A stretch of DNA of 64,000 nt from contig CAZIAD010000006.1 of the NCBI GenBank assembly GCA_964537555.1, positions 62,001-126,000 on the forward strand. The letters run 5' to 3'. Each line of letters starts with the position of its first letter. Position 1 is the stretch's first letter. The stretch comes from CAYRWR01 sp964537555. GTDB taxonomy: Bacteria; Spirochaetota; Brevinematia; Brevinematales; CAYRWR01. Of this stretch, positions 24,992 to 33,039 are shown in pieces. Position numbers and translations under genes: made by a program. Under the pieces are notes generated by a model, which saw only the letters and a list, made by a program, of their open reading frames with translations, ran no database searches and was not told the origin of the DNA.

Positions 24992-26800
24992 TTATTTTAG
25001 CATGAGAGCTACTCCCACCGTACCTAATCCGGCATGGAGTCCGATCACAGGAGACAGGTTTTGTATGTAAACCGGTTCCCTACCTGTAAGCTCTACCATA
25101 GTTTTGCGCATTATTTCCGCATTTTCAGTACTATGGGCATGTACTATGGCATATTCCCATAGTTCGTTGTTTTTAAGTGATTCCCTGATCTTGGTTATGG
25201 CGATATTCATCACCCCTTTATGTGAATAGGCTTTATCATTGGTCTCTGTCTTACCTTCACTGTCCAGAGTGATCAGGGGCAGGATATGGAATAATTTGGC
25301 CACCAGGCCTTTCATCTTACTGACCCGGCCTCCTTTGACGAAATACTTCATAGTGGCAGGCGCGACATATATATTGCTTTTTTCCTTCCATTCATCCATA
25401 TGAGACAGGATCTCCTCGTGAGACATCCCGGATTCTATAGCTTTGGCCGTGCGGAGCAGCAGCAGCCCCTGACCTCCTGATATATTTCCGGAGTCTATGA
25501 CTGATATCTTCTTTTTCATTTCCTTACTGATCTTTTCCGCGGCCTGACGGCTGCTGTTCACTGTACCGCTCAGTTTCTCGGCAATATGTATGGCGATTAC
25601 TGATTTGTAATGAGATATCATGTGAGAATACATATTGGAAAAACTTTTTACATTGGCCTGGGCTGTGGTAGGATACACTTTACTGCTGTCCAGCATGGAG
25701 TAAAAATAATCGGGTGTAATAGTCACTTTGTCCAGGTAATGATTTTTTCCAAAAAACAGGTTTATGGGATTCATCTGTATCTGGTACTGATGCATTATTT
25801 CATCAGGGAGGTCATGGGCAGAGTCAGTGATGAGGCCGATATCCCATTTACGTTCATGAGCGATCTCATATTGCTTATACATATCTTCGGCTTTCTGAAA
25901 TGTGAGATCACCAAATTTTCTTAATTTATGGAATAATAGAGCTGGTTCATCGGTATGGATATGCAGCCTTAATTTATGATCGCTGCCTGCCAATACCAGA
26001 GAGTCTCCCGCTTCCTCAGCTACTTTACGTATCCCGAATTTGTTGAGGTGTTTACCTTCGATCAATGCTTCGGTACAGAATTTAAATGTCATCTGATCGT
26101 GATTGACTTCTGCATCTTCCAGTTCCAGTACAGGAATATCATTAATATGTTCACTCAGTTCCTGGCGGCTGATCTTATGCTTGAGAAATTCCAGCATTCC
26201 TTCCAGAAAAAGCACGAATCCCTTGGCCCCGGCATCCACCACATTGGCTTTTTTAAGTACATCCAACTGTTCTGTGGTCTTTATCAGGGATTCCTGGGCA
26301 ATCTGATAGCTGGCATCTATGGCCTGGGTAAAATCATCATTGTTATCTTTGTTTTTAAAGAGATGCTCCGCCCAGTCCCGGATCACAGAGATCATGGTCC
26401 CTTCCCGGGGATTTCCGATCGCTTCATAGACATATTTTACCGAGCGCTTCATGATATCTGCATATTTCCTGGTGCTTACCTTAATGGCCTGGCCTACCTC
26501 CTGGGATATACCATAGAGGAATTGGGCAAATATAACCCCTGAGTTACCCCGGGCTCCATCCAATGCATTTTCGGCAATGGAGTTAGCTGTGATATGAAAT
26601 TCATCATGTAGTACAGTATTATCCATGATGGTCCTGATGGTAGAGGCCAGGTTAGTCCCCGTATCAGCATCAGGAACAGGAAATACATTTAGTTTATTGA
26701 TCTCTTCCTGGTGTTGAAGGATCTTCCGCGAACCGGCCAGAAAGCTGTAATAGAGGTGAGCACCATCCATCTCATGTATCTTGTCCTGATTTTCTATCAT
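24992..26800 (-). CDS. Fused DAK2 / DegV protein (single-chain fatty acid kinase, FakA-FakB like)
   Basis: 602 residues. The N-terminal ~200 residues are a DhaL/DAK2 kinase domain with the metal-binding FPVPDADTGTN (Asp44, Asp46) and DGARGNSGVI. Residues ~215-310 resemble the FakA middle domain (FCTEALIEG, LRLHIHTDEP). From about residue 316 a full DegV lipid-binding domain follows (IGLITDSAHDLP, TTAQANVKSF, SGTVNSSRQAA). In Firmicutes, FakA phosphorylates a fatty acid presented by a separate DegV protein FakB. Here both halves are one polypeptide, with DegV in the position of the FakA C-terminal domain. Likely role: phosphorylating fatty acids for phospholipid synthesis. Confidence 0.9.
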   Translation of the reverse strand: MIENQDKIHEMDGAHLYYSFLAGSRKILQHQEEINKLNVFPVPDADTGTNLASTIRTIMDNTVLHDEFHITANSIAENALDGARGNSGVIFAQFLYGISQEVGQAIKVSTRKYADIMKRSVKYVYEAIGNPREGTMISVIRDWAEHLFKNKDNNDDFTQAIDASYQIAQESLIKTTEQLDVLKKANVVDAGAKGFVLFLEGMLEFLKHKISRQELSEHINDIPVLELEDAEVNHDQMTFKFCTEALIEGKHLNKFGIRKVAEEAGDSLVLAGSDHKLRLHIHTDEPALLFHKLRKFGDLTFQKAEDMYKQYEIAHERKWDIGLITDSAHDLPDEIMHQYQIQMNPINLFFGKNHYLDKVTITPDYFYSMLDSSKVYPTTAQANVKSFSNMYSHMISHYKSVIAIHIAEKLSGTVNSSRQAAEKISKEMKKKISVIDSGNISGGQGLLLLRTAKAIESGMSHEEILSHMDEWKEKSNIYVAPATMKYFVKGGRVSKMKGLVAKLFHILPLITLDSEGKTETNDKAYSHKGVMNIAITKIRESLKNNELWEYAIVHAHSTENAEIMRKTMVELTGREPVYIQNLSPVIGLHAGLGTVGVALMLK

Positions 26801-26855
26801 TTAAATTCTCCTGGATTTTAAAAAATACTAAGGATTATTTTTAAGAGTGAGAATA

Positions 26856-26884
26856 ATTATAGTCATAAATCTTAAAATCGTCAA
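26856..26884 (-). promoter_or_regulatory. Promoter of the DAK2-DegV gene
   Basis: Minus strand: TTGACG (26879-26884), 17 bp, TATAAT (26856-26861). Confidence 0.7.
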
Positions 26885-26909
26885 TAGGTGCTTGATTTCA
26901 GGAAAAAAT

Positions 26910-26938
26910 TTGATTATCCTGATATAAATACCTAAACT
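26910..26938 (+). promoter_or_regulatory. Possible promoter of the cobalamin adenosyltransferase gene
   Basis: TTGATT (26910-26915), 17 bp, TAAACT (26933-26938), 27 bp before the ATG. Moderate match. Confidence 0.4.
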
Positions 26939-26965
26939 ATAGTCTGTAAAAAGCAGGAGTAAAAT

Positions 26966-27526
26966 ATGGCTGAATTTGAAGGAATCACTACCAAGACCGG
27001 AGATCAGGGAGAAAGTGCGATGTACTCCGGTGAAAGACTAGATAAGGATGACCTTCTGTTTGAACTGGTAGGTACCAGTGATGAACTTAATTCCTGGCTG
27101 GGACTGATACGTGCTCATATCTGTCATGGGCTCGATGTAGGCTACACTGATTCTGTAGACTGTGAGCACCAGCTTTTGTCTATACAAAAAGACCTGTTCC
27201 GCCTGGGGGCTGAGATAGCTACCAGCCCGGATTCGGCCCTGTTTAGCACCTTGCAGCCACTGCACCAGCCTGATCTGGAGAAAATCGAAGAATTCCAACT
27301 CACTCTTATGAGATATTTTAAACTTCCTCAGGAATTTATCATTCCCGGTGGACATAAACTGAGTGCCCGTATCGACATAGCCCGAAACATCGCCCGCAGG
27401 CTGGAAAGACTGTATGTGAGATATAAGCGGGAACGGGCTCAGGTGTTCAATCCCCATGCCTTGCGCTATATCAATCGTCTGTCTGACCTCCTGTTTTCTA
27501 TGGCCCGCTACTACGAACAAAAATAA
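26966..27526 (+). CDS. Cob(I)alamin adenosyltransferase, PduO type
   Basis: 186 residues. TKTGDQGESAMYSGERLDKDD near the N-terminus is the ATP-binding signature, followed by VGTSDELNSWLG. The C-terminal block FIIPGGHKLSARIDIARNIARRLER is the family hallmark. It transfers the adenosyl group of ATP to cob(I)alamin to make coenzyme B12, used for salvage or synthesis. The ATG follows a GCAGGAG ribosome site. No other B12 gene adjoins it. The substitution of Ser for the usual Thr in GDxGxT is minor. Confidence 0.92.
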   Translation: MAEFEGITTKTGDQGESAMYSGERLDKDDLLFELVGTSDELNSWLGLIRAHICHGLDVGYTDSVDCEHQLLSIQKDLFRLGAEIATSPDSALFSTLQPLHQPDLEKIEEFQLTLMRYFKLPQEFIIPGGHKLSARIDIARNIARRLERLYVRYKRERAQVFNPHALRYINRLSDLLFSMARYYEQK

Positions 27527-27535
27527 AAGCGATAG

Positions 27536-27564
27536 TTGCAAAATTCACTGCCTTATGCTAAAAT
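27536..27564 (+). promoter_or_regulatory. Promoter of tRNA-Ser
   Basis: TTGCAA (27536-27541), 17 bp, TAAAAT (27559-27564), 15 bp before the mature 5' end. Confidence 0.65.
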
Positions 27565-27579
27565 ATATCCAATCGAATT

Positions 27580-27667
27580 GGAGAGGTGCCGGAGTGGTCG
27601 AACGGGACTCCCTGCTAAGGAGTTGTCCATATTGCTTGGACCGAGGGTTCGAATCCCTCCCTCTCCG
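27580..27667 (+). tRNA. tRNA-Ser (anticodon GCT)
   Basis: 88 nt. Acceptor stem GGAGAGG (27580-27586) pairs with CCTCTCC (27660-27666), with discriminator G at 27667. Anticodon stem ACTCC/GGAGT encloses the loop CTGCTAA, with anticodon GCT at 27614-27616, reading AGC/AGU. A long variable arm (TGTCCA...TTGGAC) and the T-arm GAGGG-TTCGAAT-CCCTC confirm a class II tRNA. CCA is not encoded. Confidence 0.97.
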
Positions 27668-27704
27668 ATTGATTTTATCTTTTCTGGCTGTTCAGCCCCA
27701 CTTT

Positions 27705-27733
27705 TTTACACAGATTTCATTTTATGCTATACT
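27705..27733 (+). promoter_or_regulatory. Promoter of the 83-residue membrane protein gene
   Basis: TTTACA (27705-27710), 17 bp, TATACT (27728-27733), 32 bp before the ATG at 27766. Confidence 0.6.
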
Positions 27734-27765
27734 AGTCTATAAAACACCATTATTTCGGGGTGGGC

Positions 27766-28017
27766 ATGACTAAAAATCAGCGTCTTTTATTTCTTATGCT
27801 GGTTGTGATCGGCATTTTGTTTATCCTGGTGCCTCAGATCTATATCTGGAGTGAGAGCCAGGTATTTCAGTATACCATGTTTAAAACTGTCAGTAGCGAG
27901 CAGGAACACCATCTTCAGCAGCTCAGATTATCATTATTACCCTGGCGATATATTGGAGTATTACAGTTAGGTACTGCATTGGGTCTATATATTAGTAACA
28001 AACTATCGGATGACTAG
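27766..28017 (+). CDS. Small membrane protein of unknown function
   Basis: 83 residues from the ATG at 27766, preferred over the GTG at 27760 because GGGG (27757-27760) is a suitable ribosome site only for the ATG. One clear membrane segment at residues ~7-29 and a weaker one near 60-76, with a polar linker between. No family recognised. Its own promoter lies just upstream. Confidence 0.65.
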   Translation: MTKNQRLLFLMLVVIGILFILVPQIYIWSESQVFQYTMFKTVSSEQEHHLQQLRLSLLPWRYIGVLQLGTALGLYISNKLSDD

Positions 28018-28121
28018 CAGGTTTCATGGTCAGAAGGATCTGCAGTCTATCAGTTTGATGGCCATGTGACGGTGATCTTTCCGGGAATTCATTTTTAGAA
28101 TCAGAATAGTGTGAGGCAGTG

Positions 28122-29453
28122 ATGAGTATTTTATTTCAATGCTTTTATTGGAACAGCCCAATTCTGGAAAAAAAAGTGGGGGGATGGTGGAAATATCTGG
28201 ACAGTCGTCTGGATGAACTCCATGAACTGGGTATTCAATACTTATGGTTACCTCCCCTGAGTAAATCCTGTGAAGGCCAGGGCAGCGATGCAATGGGTTA
28301 TGATGCCTACGACTATTATGACCTGGGAGATTATGACCAGAAAGGCAGTACCAGGACTTTGTTTGGAAATAGTGAGGAATTACGCCAGGTCATAAGCCAT
28401 GCCCATGAGAGGGACATGATCGTCATAGCCGAACTTCTATTCAGTCATTGCAGGGGCGGGGAAGCAGAGATGAATCCCTATACCGGGACTACCACTATGA
28501 CCCGCTTTAATGTAAAAAGCGGGAAATTCATCCGTGATTATGAAGATTTTCCACCCTGCAAATATGACAAAAAACCAAACAATAGTCCTTGGAAACATCT
28601 GGGTGCCTATGATTATTGTTATGCCAGCCCTCATGTTTATAAGGAATTTATGGACTATGCAGCCTGGCTGCACCAGGAACTGCATATCGATGCCTTTAGA
28701 TATGATTATGTAAAAGCCTATCCTGCACATATACCTCTGGCGGTCCAGAATTATCTGTCATGTATGTCCATAGGTGAATATTGGGATGAAAAAGACAAGA
28801 TCATTGACTGGCTCCATACTATGGAATATAAGGCGATGGCCTACGATTTTCCTTTGCGGGGCATGCTGACCGATATGTGCAATCTTAAGGACTGGAATGC
28901 TGCTTCTTTATGGGGGCAGGGCCTGGTGTTTGAGCACCCTTATCACGCTGTCACTTTTGTGGACAATCATGATACAGAGAGAGATTTTCCCATTTACAGG
29001 GATAAATTAATGGCTTATGCTTTTATCTTATGTGCGGAGGGATTAGCTTCCGTATTCTGGAAGGATTACTATACAGAAGGCCTGGCTCATAAGGGCAGCC
29101 CCTATGGACTGGAGAGGCTCATCCATATCCATCACCGGTATGCGGGAGGTGCAGCTCTTTTACTGGCTGCGGATTATGATGTGTTGTCATTTTTACGCCA
29201 GGGAGATGATGAGAAAAGCGGCCTCATCATCATGATAAATACACATGAAGAGGAATGGAAGGGGAGCTGGCTCAATAGCCCCTGGCCTGATACGTTGCTG
29301 GTTCCGGTGGCCTGGCAGGGCAGGGATATGTCTCGTCCCATGGATAAGCTGGTATATGGTGATGGCAGAGTCGAGCTTTATGCTCCAGCCCGGGGATATG
29401 TCATCTATGTCCCTCAGTGGGCGGCAGAGAGTGACTGGAGAATAAGATCATGA
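28122..29453 (+). CDS. Cytoplasmic alpha-amylase family glycoside hydrolase (GH13)
   Basis: 443 residues from the ATG at 28122 (a GTG lies one codon upstream). The GH13 blocks are all present: MGYDAYDYYDLGDYDQKGS near the N-terminus, region II IDAFRYDYVK (nucleophile Asp), region III IGEYWD (acid/base Glu) and region IV FVDNHDTE. There is no signal peptide, so it acts on intracellular alpha-glucan. The overall pattern resembles the GH13_6/7 plant and archaeal alpha-amylases rather than secreted bacterial ones. The stop overlaps the next gene as ATGA. Confidence 0.93.
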   Translation: MSILFQCFYWNSPILEKKVGGWWKYLDSRLDELHELGIQYLWLPPLSKSCEGQGSDAMGYDAYDYYDLGDYDQKGSTRTLFGNSEELRQVISHAHERDMIVIAELLFSHCRGGEAEMNPYTGTTTMTRFNVKSGKFIRDYEDFPPCKYDKKPNNSPWKHLGAYDYCYASPHVYKEFMDYAAWLHQELHIDAFRYDYVKAYPAHIPLAVQNYLSCMSIGEYWDEKDKIIDWLHTMEYKAMAYDFPLRGMLTDMCNLKDWNAASLWGQGLVFEHPYHAVTFVDNHDTERDFPIYRDKLMAYAFILCAEGLASVFWKDYYTEGLAHKGSPYGLERLIHIHHRYAGGAALLLAADYDVLSFLRQGDDEKSGLIIMINTHEEEWKGSWLNSPWPDTLLVPVAWQGRDMSRPMDKLVYGDGRVELYAPARGYVIYVPQWAAESDWRIRS

Positions 29454-29932
29454 CAGATAATTTCTATACCGATGAAAAAGATTATCCGGTACCGCTGATA
29501 CCTATGACAGGGAGAGAAAGATTCAGGATTATCAGGTTTGCCTTATACCATTTACTGGCCTGTGCTTTTCTGGCGGGTATTTCCTGGCTCTTTGTAAAAG
29601 ACTGGGACCGGTCTGCCTCACATACTTTTACGGATTATCTTTTTCCTGGTTTTTTTGCACTCATGGCTCTGATTTTTTTAGTAAGAGTTTTCCGCTATCT
29701 GGCAGACTGGCGGGATGCTGAAGTATTGGAATATAAGGGTGTGATCCTCGATAAAAACTGGGGTAATATCATAAATACTATCAATTTTTCCCTGCGGCTG
29801 CAATACGGCCTGGATCAGACAGAGACTTTTGATATCAGCTTGAAAAGCTATCTGAGATTAAAAAAAGGGGACAGGATCATCCTCCATGCTTCGCCCCGCC
29901 TCAAGAGTGTATTAGGAATTCAGGCAGAGTAA
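29450..29932 (+). CDS. Membrane protein of unknown function, co-transcribed with the amylase
   Basis: 160 residues. The ATG overlaps the amylase stop (ATGA), so translation is coupled. Two hydrophobic segments (about residues 30-50 and 63-82) are followed by a soluble C-terminal part that could be a small beta-domain (DUF3592-like arrangement). I cannot name a family. Why it is coupled to an amylase is unclear. Confidence 0.72.
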   Translation: MTDNFYTDEKDYPVPLIPMTGRERFRIIRFALYHLLACAFLAGISWLFVKDWDRSASHTFTDYLFPGFFALMALIFLVRVFRYLADWRDAEVLEYKGVILDKNWGNIINTINFSLRLQYGLDQTETFDISLKSYLRLKKGDRIILHASPRLKSVLGIQAE

Positions 29933-29943
29933 AGACAGGTATC

Positions 29944-29972
29944 TTTACAAACTACCCGGCACCTTATAAAAT
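29944..29972 (+). promoter_or_regulatory. Promoter of pyrD
   Basis: TTTACA (29944-29949), 17 bp, TAAAAT (29967-29972), 24 bp before the ATG. Confidence 0.6.
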
Positions 29973-29995
29973 ATTCTTTTAAGTAAGGAATAACT

Positions 29996-30856
29996 ATGCA
30001 AACACTGACTATTGGTGATCTGGAATTTAAGAACCCGGTGCTTACCGCTTCCGGCACATTTGGCATGGGTGATGTCTTTGAAGACTTCATGGATTATTCC
30101 CGCATCGGGGGAATAACCCTTAAGACTGTCACCTCTTTGCCCCGTCCCGGTAATCGTCCTTCACGCATCCTGGAGACTCCCTGTGGTCTCTTAAACTCCA
30201 TTGGGCTGGAGAATCATGGCTACCATGCAGTCCTGGAAGAACTAAGTCGAGAAAACACACTTCAGGATATTCCGACCCGGGTCATCTTCAGCCTGGCTGG
30301 AGATAGTGTGGATGAGTTTGTAGATATGGCACGGGACTTCTCCCAGGTGCCTGGAGTTGCCATGCTGGAACTCAATCTGTCCTGTCCCAATGTCCATGCC
30401 GGAGGTAAGACCTTTGACTCCGACTGTAATAATGTAAAAGCAATAGTCGAAGGTGTGGGGGAGGCTATCTCTATCCCGTTTACCACGAAATTGTCGCCTA
30501 ATGTGGATACAGTAGCAGCAGCCCGGGCAGCCCGGGATGCAGGCAGTCCTGCTCTTACCATATCTAATACTTATCTGGGTACTGCTATAGATATAAAGAC
30601 CAGGGAATTTGTGTTTAAAAATATTGTTGCAGGCTTTTCGGGCCCGGCTGTAAAGCCCCTGGCTCTCTATAATGTCTACCGGGTAGCCCGGGAAGTGGAT
30701 ATTCCTCTCATTGCTTCAGGAGGTATATCCAGTACGGAAGATGCTATTGAGTTTATTCTAGCAGGTGCCCAATTTGTGAGTATAGGGACTTTTAATTTTG
30801 TAGAGCCTGACATCTCAGTCAGCATCGCTGAGGGACTGGCGCAGTATTTTAAATAA
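29996..30856 (+). CDS. pyrD: Dihydroorotate dehydrogenase, class 1B type
   Basis: 286 residues. FMN and orotate motifs are visible: NPVLTASGTFG, CGLLNSIGLENHG, LNLSCPNV with the catalytic Cys of class 1 enzymes, LSPNV, and the C-terminal ASGGISSTEDAIEFILAGA. It oxidises dihydroorotate to orotate in pyrimidine synthesis. Class 1B enzymes pair with a PyrK electron-transfer subunit; no pyrK lies beside it here. The ATG is preceded by TAAGGA. It converges on groL with a shared hairpin between. Confidence 0.94.
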   Translation: MQTLTIGDLEFKNPVLTASGTFGMGDVFEDFMDYSRIGGITLKTVTSLPRPGNRPSRILETPCGLLNSIGLENHGYHAVLEELSRENTLQDIPTRVIFSLAGDSVDEFVDMARDFSQVPGVAMLELNLSCPNVHAGGKTFDSDCNNVKAIVEGVGEAISIPFTTKLSPNVDTVAAARAARDAGSPALTISNTYLGTAIDIKTREFVFKNIVAGFSGPAVKPLALYNVYRVAREVDIPLIASGGISSTEDAIEFILAGAQFVSIGTFNFVEPDISVSIAEGLAQYFK

Positions 30857-30865
30857 AGCATATAT

Positions 30866-30898
30866 AAAAAAAACAGGGGCAATGTGAGATTGCCCCTG
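30866..30898 (-). terminator. Terminator between groL and pyrD
   Basis: CAGGGGCAAT (30874-30883) and ATTGCCCCTG (30889-30898) form a perfect 10-bp stem with a 5-nt loop. On the minus strand a run of eight T follows, so it is a strong terminator for groL. It may also act weakly for pyrD. Confidence 0.85.
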
Positions 30899-30923
30899 CC
30901 TGATATTTAATAGGAAACTGGTG

Positions 30924-32573
30924 TTAGTACATTCCACCCATTCCGCCCATTCCGCCCATGGGATCCATACCACCGCCAGGTCCGGCAGGAGCAGCTTTTT
31001 CAGGCTTATCAGTGATCAATACTTCGGTAATGAGCAGCAATCCGGCAATAGAAGCAGCATTCTGCAATGCAGTACGCTCAACTTTTGCAGGGTCAATGAT
31101 ACCGGCCTTGACCATATCCACCCATTCACCAGTCAGGGCGTTGTAGCCCATTCCATCTTTGGCTTCCTTAGCCTTATGTACGATGACTGCGCCATCGATT
31201 CCGGCATTTTCAGCGATGAGACGCATAGGAGCTTCCAGTGCTTTTCTTACGATATCTATACCTACCTGCTCATCTTCTGAATCACCTTTCAGATCATCCA
31301 GTTTATACTGAGCCTTCAGGTTAGCCAGGCCGCCTCCAGGAACGATCCCTTCATCTACGGCTGCTTTAGTGGCAGACAGGGCATCTTCCACGCGGGCTTT
31401 CTTTTCTTTCAGTTCTACTTCAGTAGCAGCACCGACTTTGATCACAGCAACACCGCCGGACAGTTTAGCAAGGCGTTCCTGGAGTTTTTCTTTGTCATAA
31501 TCAGAGGTAGTGTCTTCGATCTGCTTCTTGATCTGGGAGATACGACCCTTGATATCGTCTTTGGTACCAGCACCATCTACGATCACAGTGTTTTCTTTGT
31601 CTACTTTGACTCTTTTGGCTGTACCCATATAGGACAGGTCAGCACTTTCCAGTTTCATACCCTTATCTTCTGAGATGACTGTAGCACCGGTCAGGGTTGC
31701 AATGTCGTCCAGCATAGCTTTTCTTCTGTCACCAAATGCGGGTGCTTTGACAGCTACAGCATTTAATGTGCCTCTCAGTTTGTTAACGATCAGAGTAGCC
31801 AGGGCTTCGCCATCTACATCTTCTGCAATGATCATGAGGGGCTTTCCGCTTTGAGCTATTTTTTCAAGCAGGGGTACGATTTCCTTTAAGGATGAGATCT
31901 TTTTATCATAGAGCAGTATGAAAGGATTTTCCAGTTCTGCTGTCATGTTTTCAGTGTTGGTTACCATGTAGGGGGATAAGTATCCACGATCGAACTGCAT
32001 TCCTTCTACTACATCTACCAGAGTGTCCAGGGATTTGGATTCTTCTACAGTGATGACACCGTCTTTGCCCACTTTATCCATAGCCAGAGCGATAAATTCA
32101 CCGATCTCTCTGTCGTTATTGGCAGAGATAGTAGCCACGTCCCTGATGGAGTCAGAATTGTCCACGGGTTTGGCGATATTCTTGATCTCAGCTACGATCA
32201 CAGCTACGGCTTTGTCGATACCTCTTTTGATCAGAGTAGGATTTGCACCAGCAGTAACGTTTTTAAAGCCTTCTTTGATGATAGCATTAGCCAGCACGGT
32301 AGCAGTAGTAGTACCATCTCCGGCAATGTCGTTAGTCTTGGTAGCGACTTCTTTTACCAGCTGAGCGCCCATGTTTTCAAAGCGGTCTTCCAGCTCGATT
32401 TCTTTAGCTACAGTGACACCGTCTTTGGTGATAGTGGGAGCACCAAATTTTTTGTCAATGACTACGTTTCTTCCTCTAGGTCCCAGTGTAGCGCCTACAG
32501 CTTTAGCCAATTTTTCCACACCTGCTAACACCTTATGGTGAGCATCACTGGAAAACAGTAAATCCTTAGCCAT
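30924..32573 (-). CDS. groL: Chaperonin GroEL
   Basis: 549 residues, standard length. The ATP site GDGTTTATVLA, the AAVEEGIVPGGG-like DEGIVPGGG block and the C-terminal GGM-rich tail are present. It folds proteins in the cytoplasm together with GroES. No groES lies upstream, and the 110-bp leader lacks a CIRCE (HrcA) inverted repeat. An isolated groL is also seen in some spirochaetes. Ribosome site AGGAG precedes the ATG. Confidence 0.98.
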   Translation of the reverse strand: MAKDLLFSSDAHHKVLAGVEKLAKAVGATLGPRGRNVVIDKKFGAPTITKDGVTVAKEIELEDRFENMGAQLVKEVATKTNDIAGDGTTTATVLANAIIKEGFKNVTAGANPTLIKRGIDKAVAVIVAEIKNIAKPVDNSDSIRDVATISANNDREIGEFIALAMDKVGKDGVITVEESKSLDTLVDVVEGMQFDRGYLSPYMVTNTENMTAELENPFILLYDKKISSLKEIVPLLEKIAQSGKPLMIIAEDVDGEALATLIVNKLRGTLNAVAVKAPAFGDRRKAMLDDIATLTGATVISEDKGMKLESADLSYMGTAKRVKVDKENTVIVDGAGTKDDIKGRISQIKKQIEDTTSDYDKEKLQERLAKLSGGVAVIKVGAATEVELKEKKARVEDALSATKAAVDEGIVPGGGLANLKAQYKLDDLKGDSEDEQVGIDIVRKALEAPMRLIAENAGIDGAVIVHKAKEAKDGMGYNALTGEWVDMVKAGIIDPAKVERTALQNAASIAGLLLITEVLITDKPEKAAPAGPGGGMDPMGGMGGMGGMY

Positions 32574-32617
32574 TTTACATCTCCTATATATATGAATTTT
32601 TATTTTGGATTAATACT

Positions 32618-32647
32618 AATATACTAAAAATCAGTACATTTCGTCAA
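32618..32647 (-). promoter_or_regulatory. Promoter of groL
   Basis: Minus strand: TTGACG (32642-32647), 18-bp spacer, TATATT (32618-32623). Confidence 0.6.
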
Positions 32648-32682
32648 ATCAGAAGTTAAAATTTGAATGAAAGTTTGTTTTT

Positions 32683-32955
32683 TTACTTAAAAAGGGTCTT
32701 GATGAGTTTTTCTACCATAGGGTCCACGATCTTGTAACAGATCTCCTTACCAATGCGTTCCGGTTCTATGATCCCGGAAAGTCGCAGTATTCGCAGGTGT
32801 TGTGATACCCCGGATTGTGACAGGCCCGCAATCTTTTCCAGATTACCCACATTACATTGATGGGCCATAAGATTTTTTATGATAAGTAATCTGACAGGGT
32901 GGGCCAGAGCTTTTAAGAGAGCCGCATTTTGTTCGATTGCTTTATTATCATCCAT
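32683..32955 (-). CDS. ArsR-family transcriptional regulator
   Basis: 90 residues. A winged helix typical of ArsR/SmtB: LKALAHPVRLLIIKNLM, then the recognition helix LSQSGVSQHLRILRLSGII and the beta-wing RIGKEICYKI. A single Cys in HQCNVGNL sits where metal sensors carry ELCVCDL. Only one Cys is there, so metal sensing at that site is doubtful. No transporter gene adjoins it. A perfect 14-bp inverted repeat overlaps its promoter, indicating autorepression. It could also affect groL, which lies downstream on the same strand. Confidence 0.92.
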   Translation of the reverse strand: MDDNKAIEQNAALLKALAHPVRLLIIKNLMAHQCNVGNLEKIAGLSQSGVSQHLRILRLSGIIEPERIGKEICYKIVDPMVEKLIKTLFK

Positions 32956-32974
32956 GAGATTATCCTATTACTTA

Positions 32975-33012
32975 TTTAACATATTATACTATTATAATAT
33001 GTTAAAAGTCAA
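32975..33012 (-). promoter_or_regulatory. ArsR operator-promoter
   Basis: TTTAACATATTATA (32975-32988) and TATAATATGTTAAA (32993-33006) form a perfect 14-bp inverted repeat with a 4-bp centre. On the minus strand TTGACT (33007-33012) and TATAAT (32983-32988) are 18 bp apart, so the palindrome covers the spacer and -10 box. Confidence 0.8.
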
Positions 33013-33039
33013 ATAATCTTTCAGATTTTACGGAGCTGA

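Noticed and set aside
25976..26542. 188-codon open frame antisense to the DAK2-DegV gene
   Set aside because: Fully antisense to a well-supported coding sequence, without start signals.
32574..32682. CIRCE operator before groL
   Set aside because: No TTAGCACTC / GAGTGCTAA inverted repeat or close variant is present.
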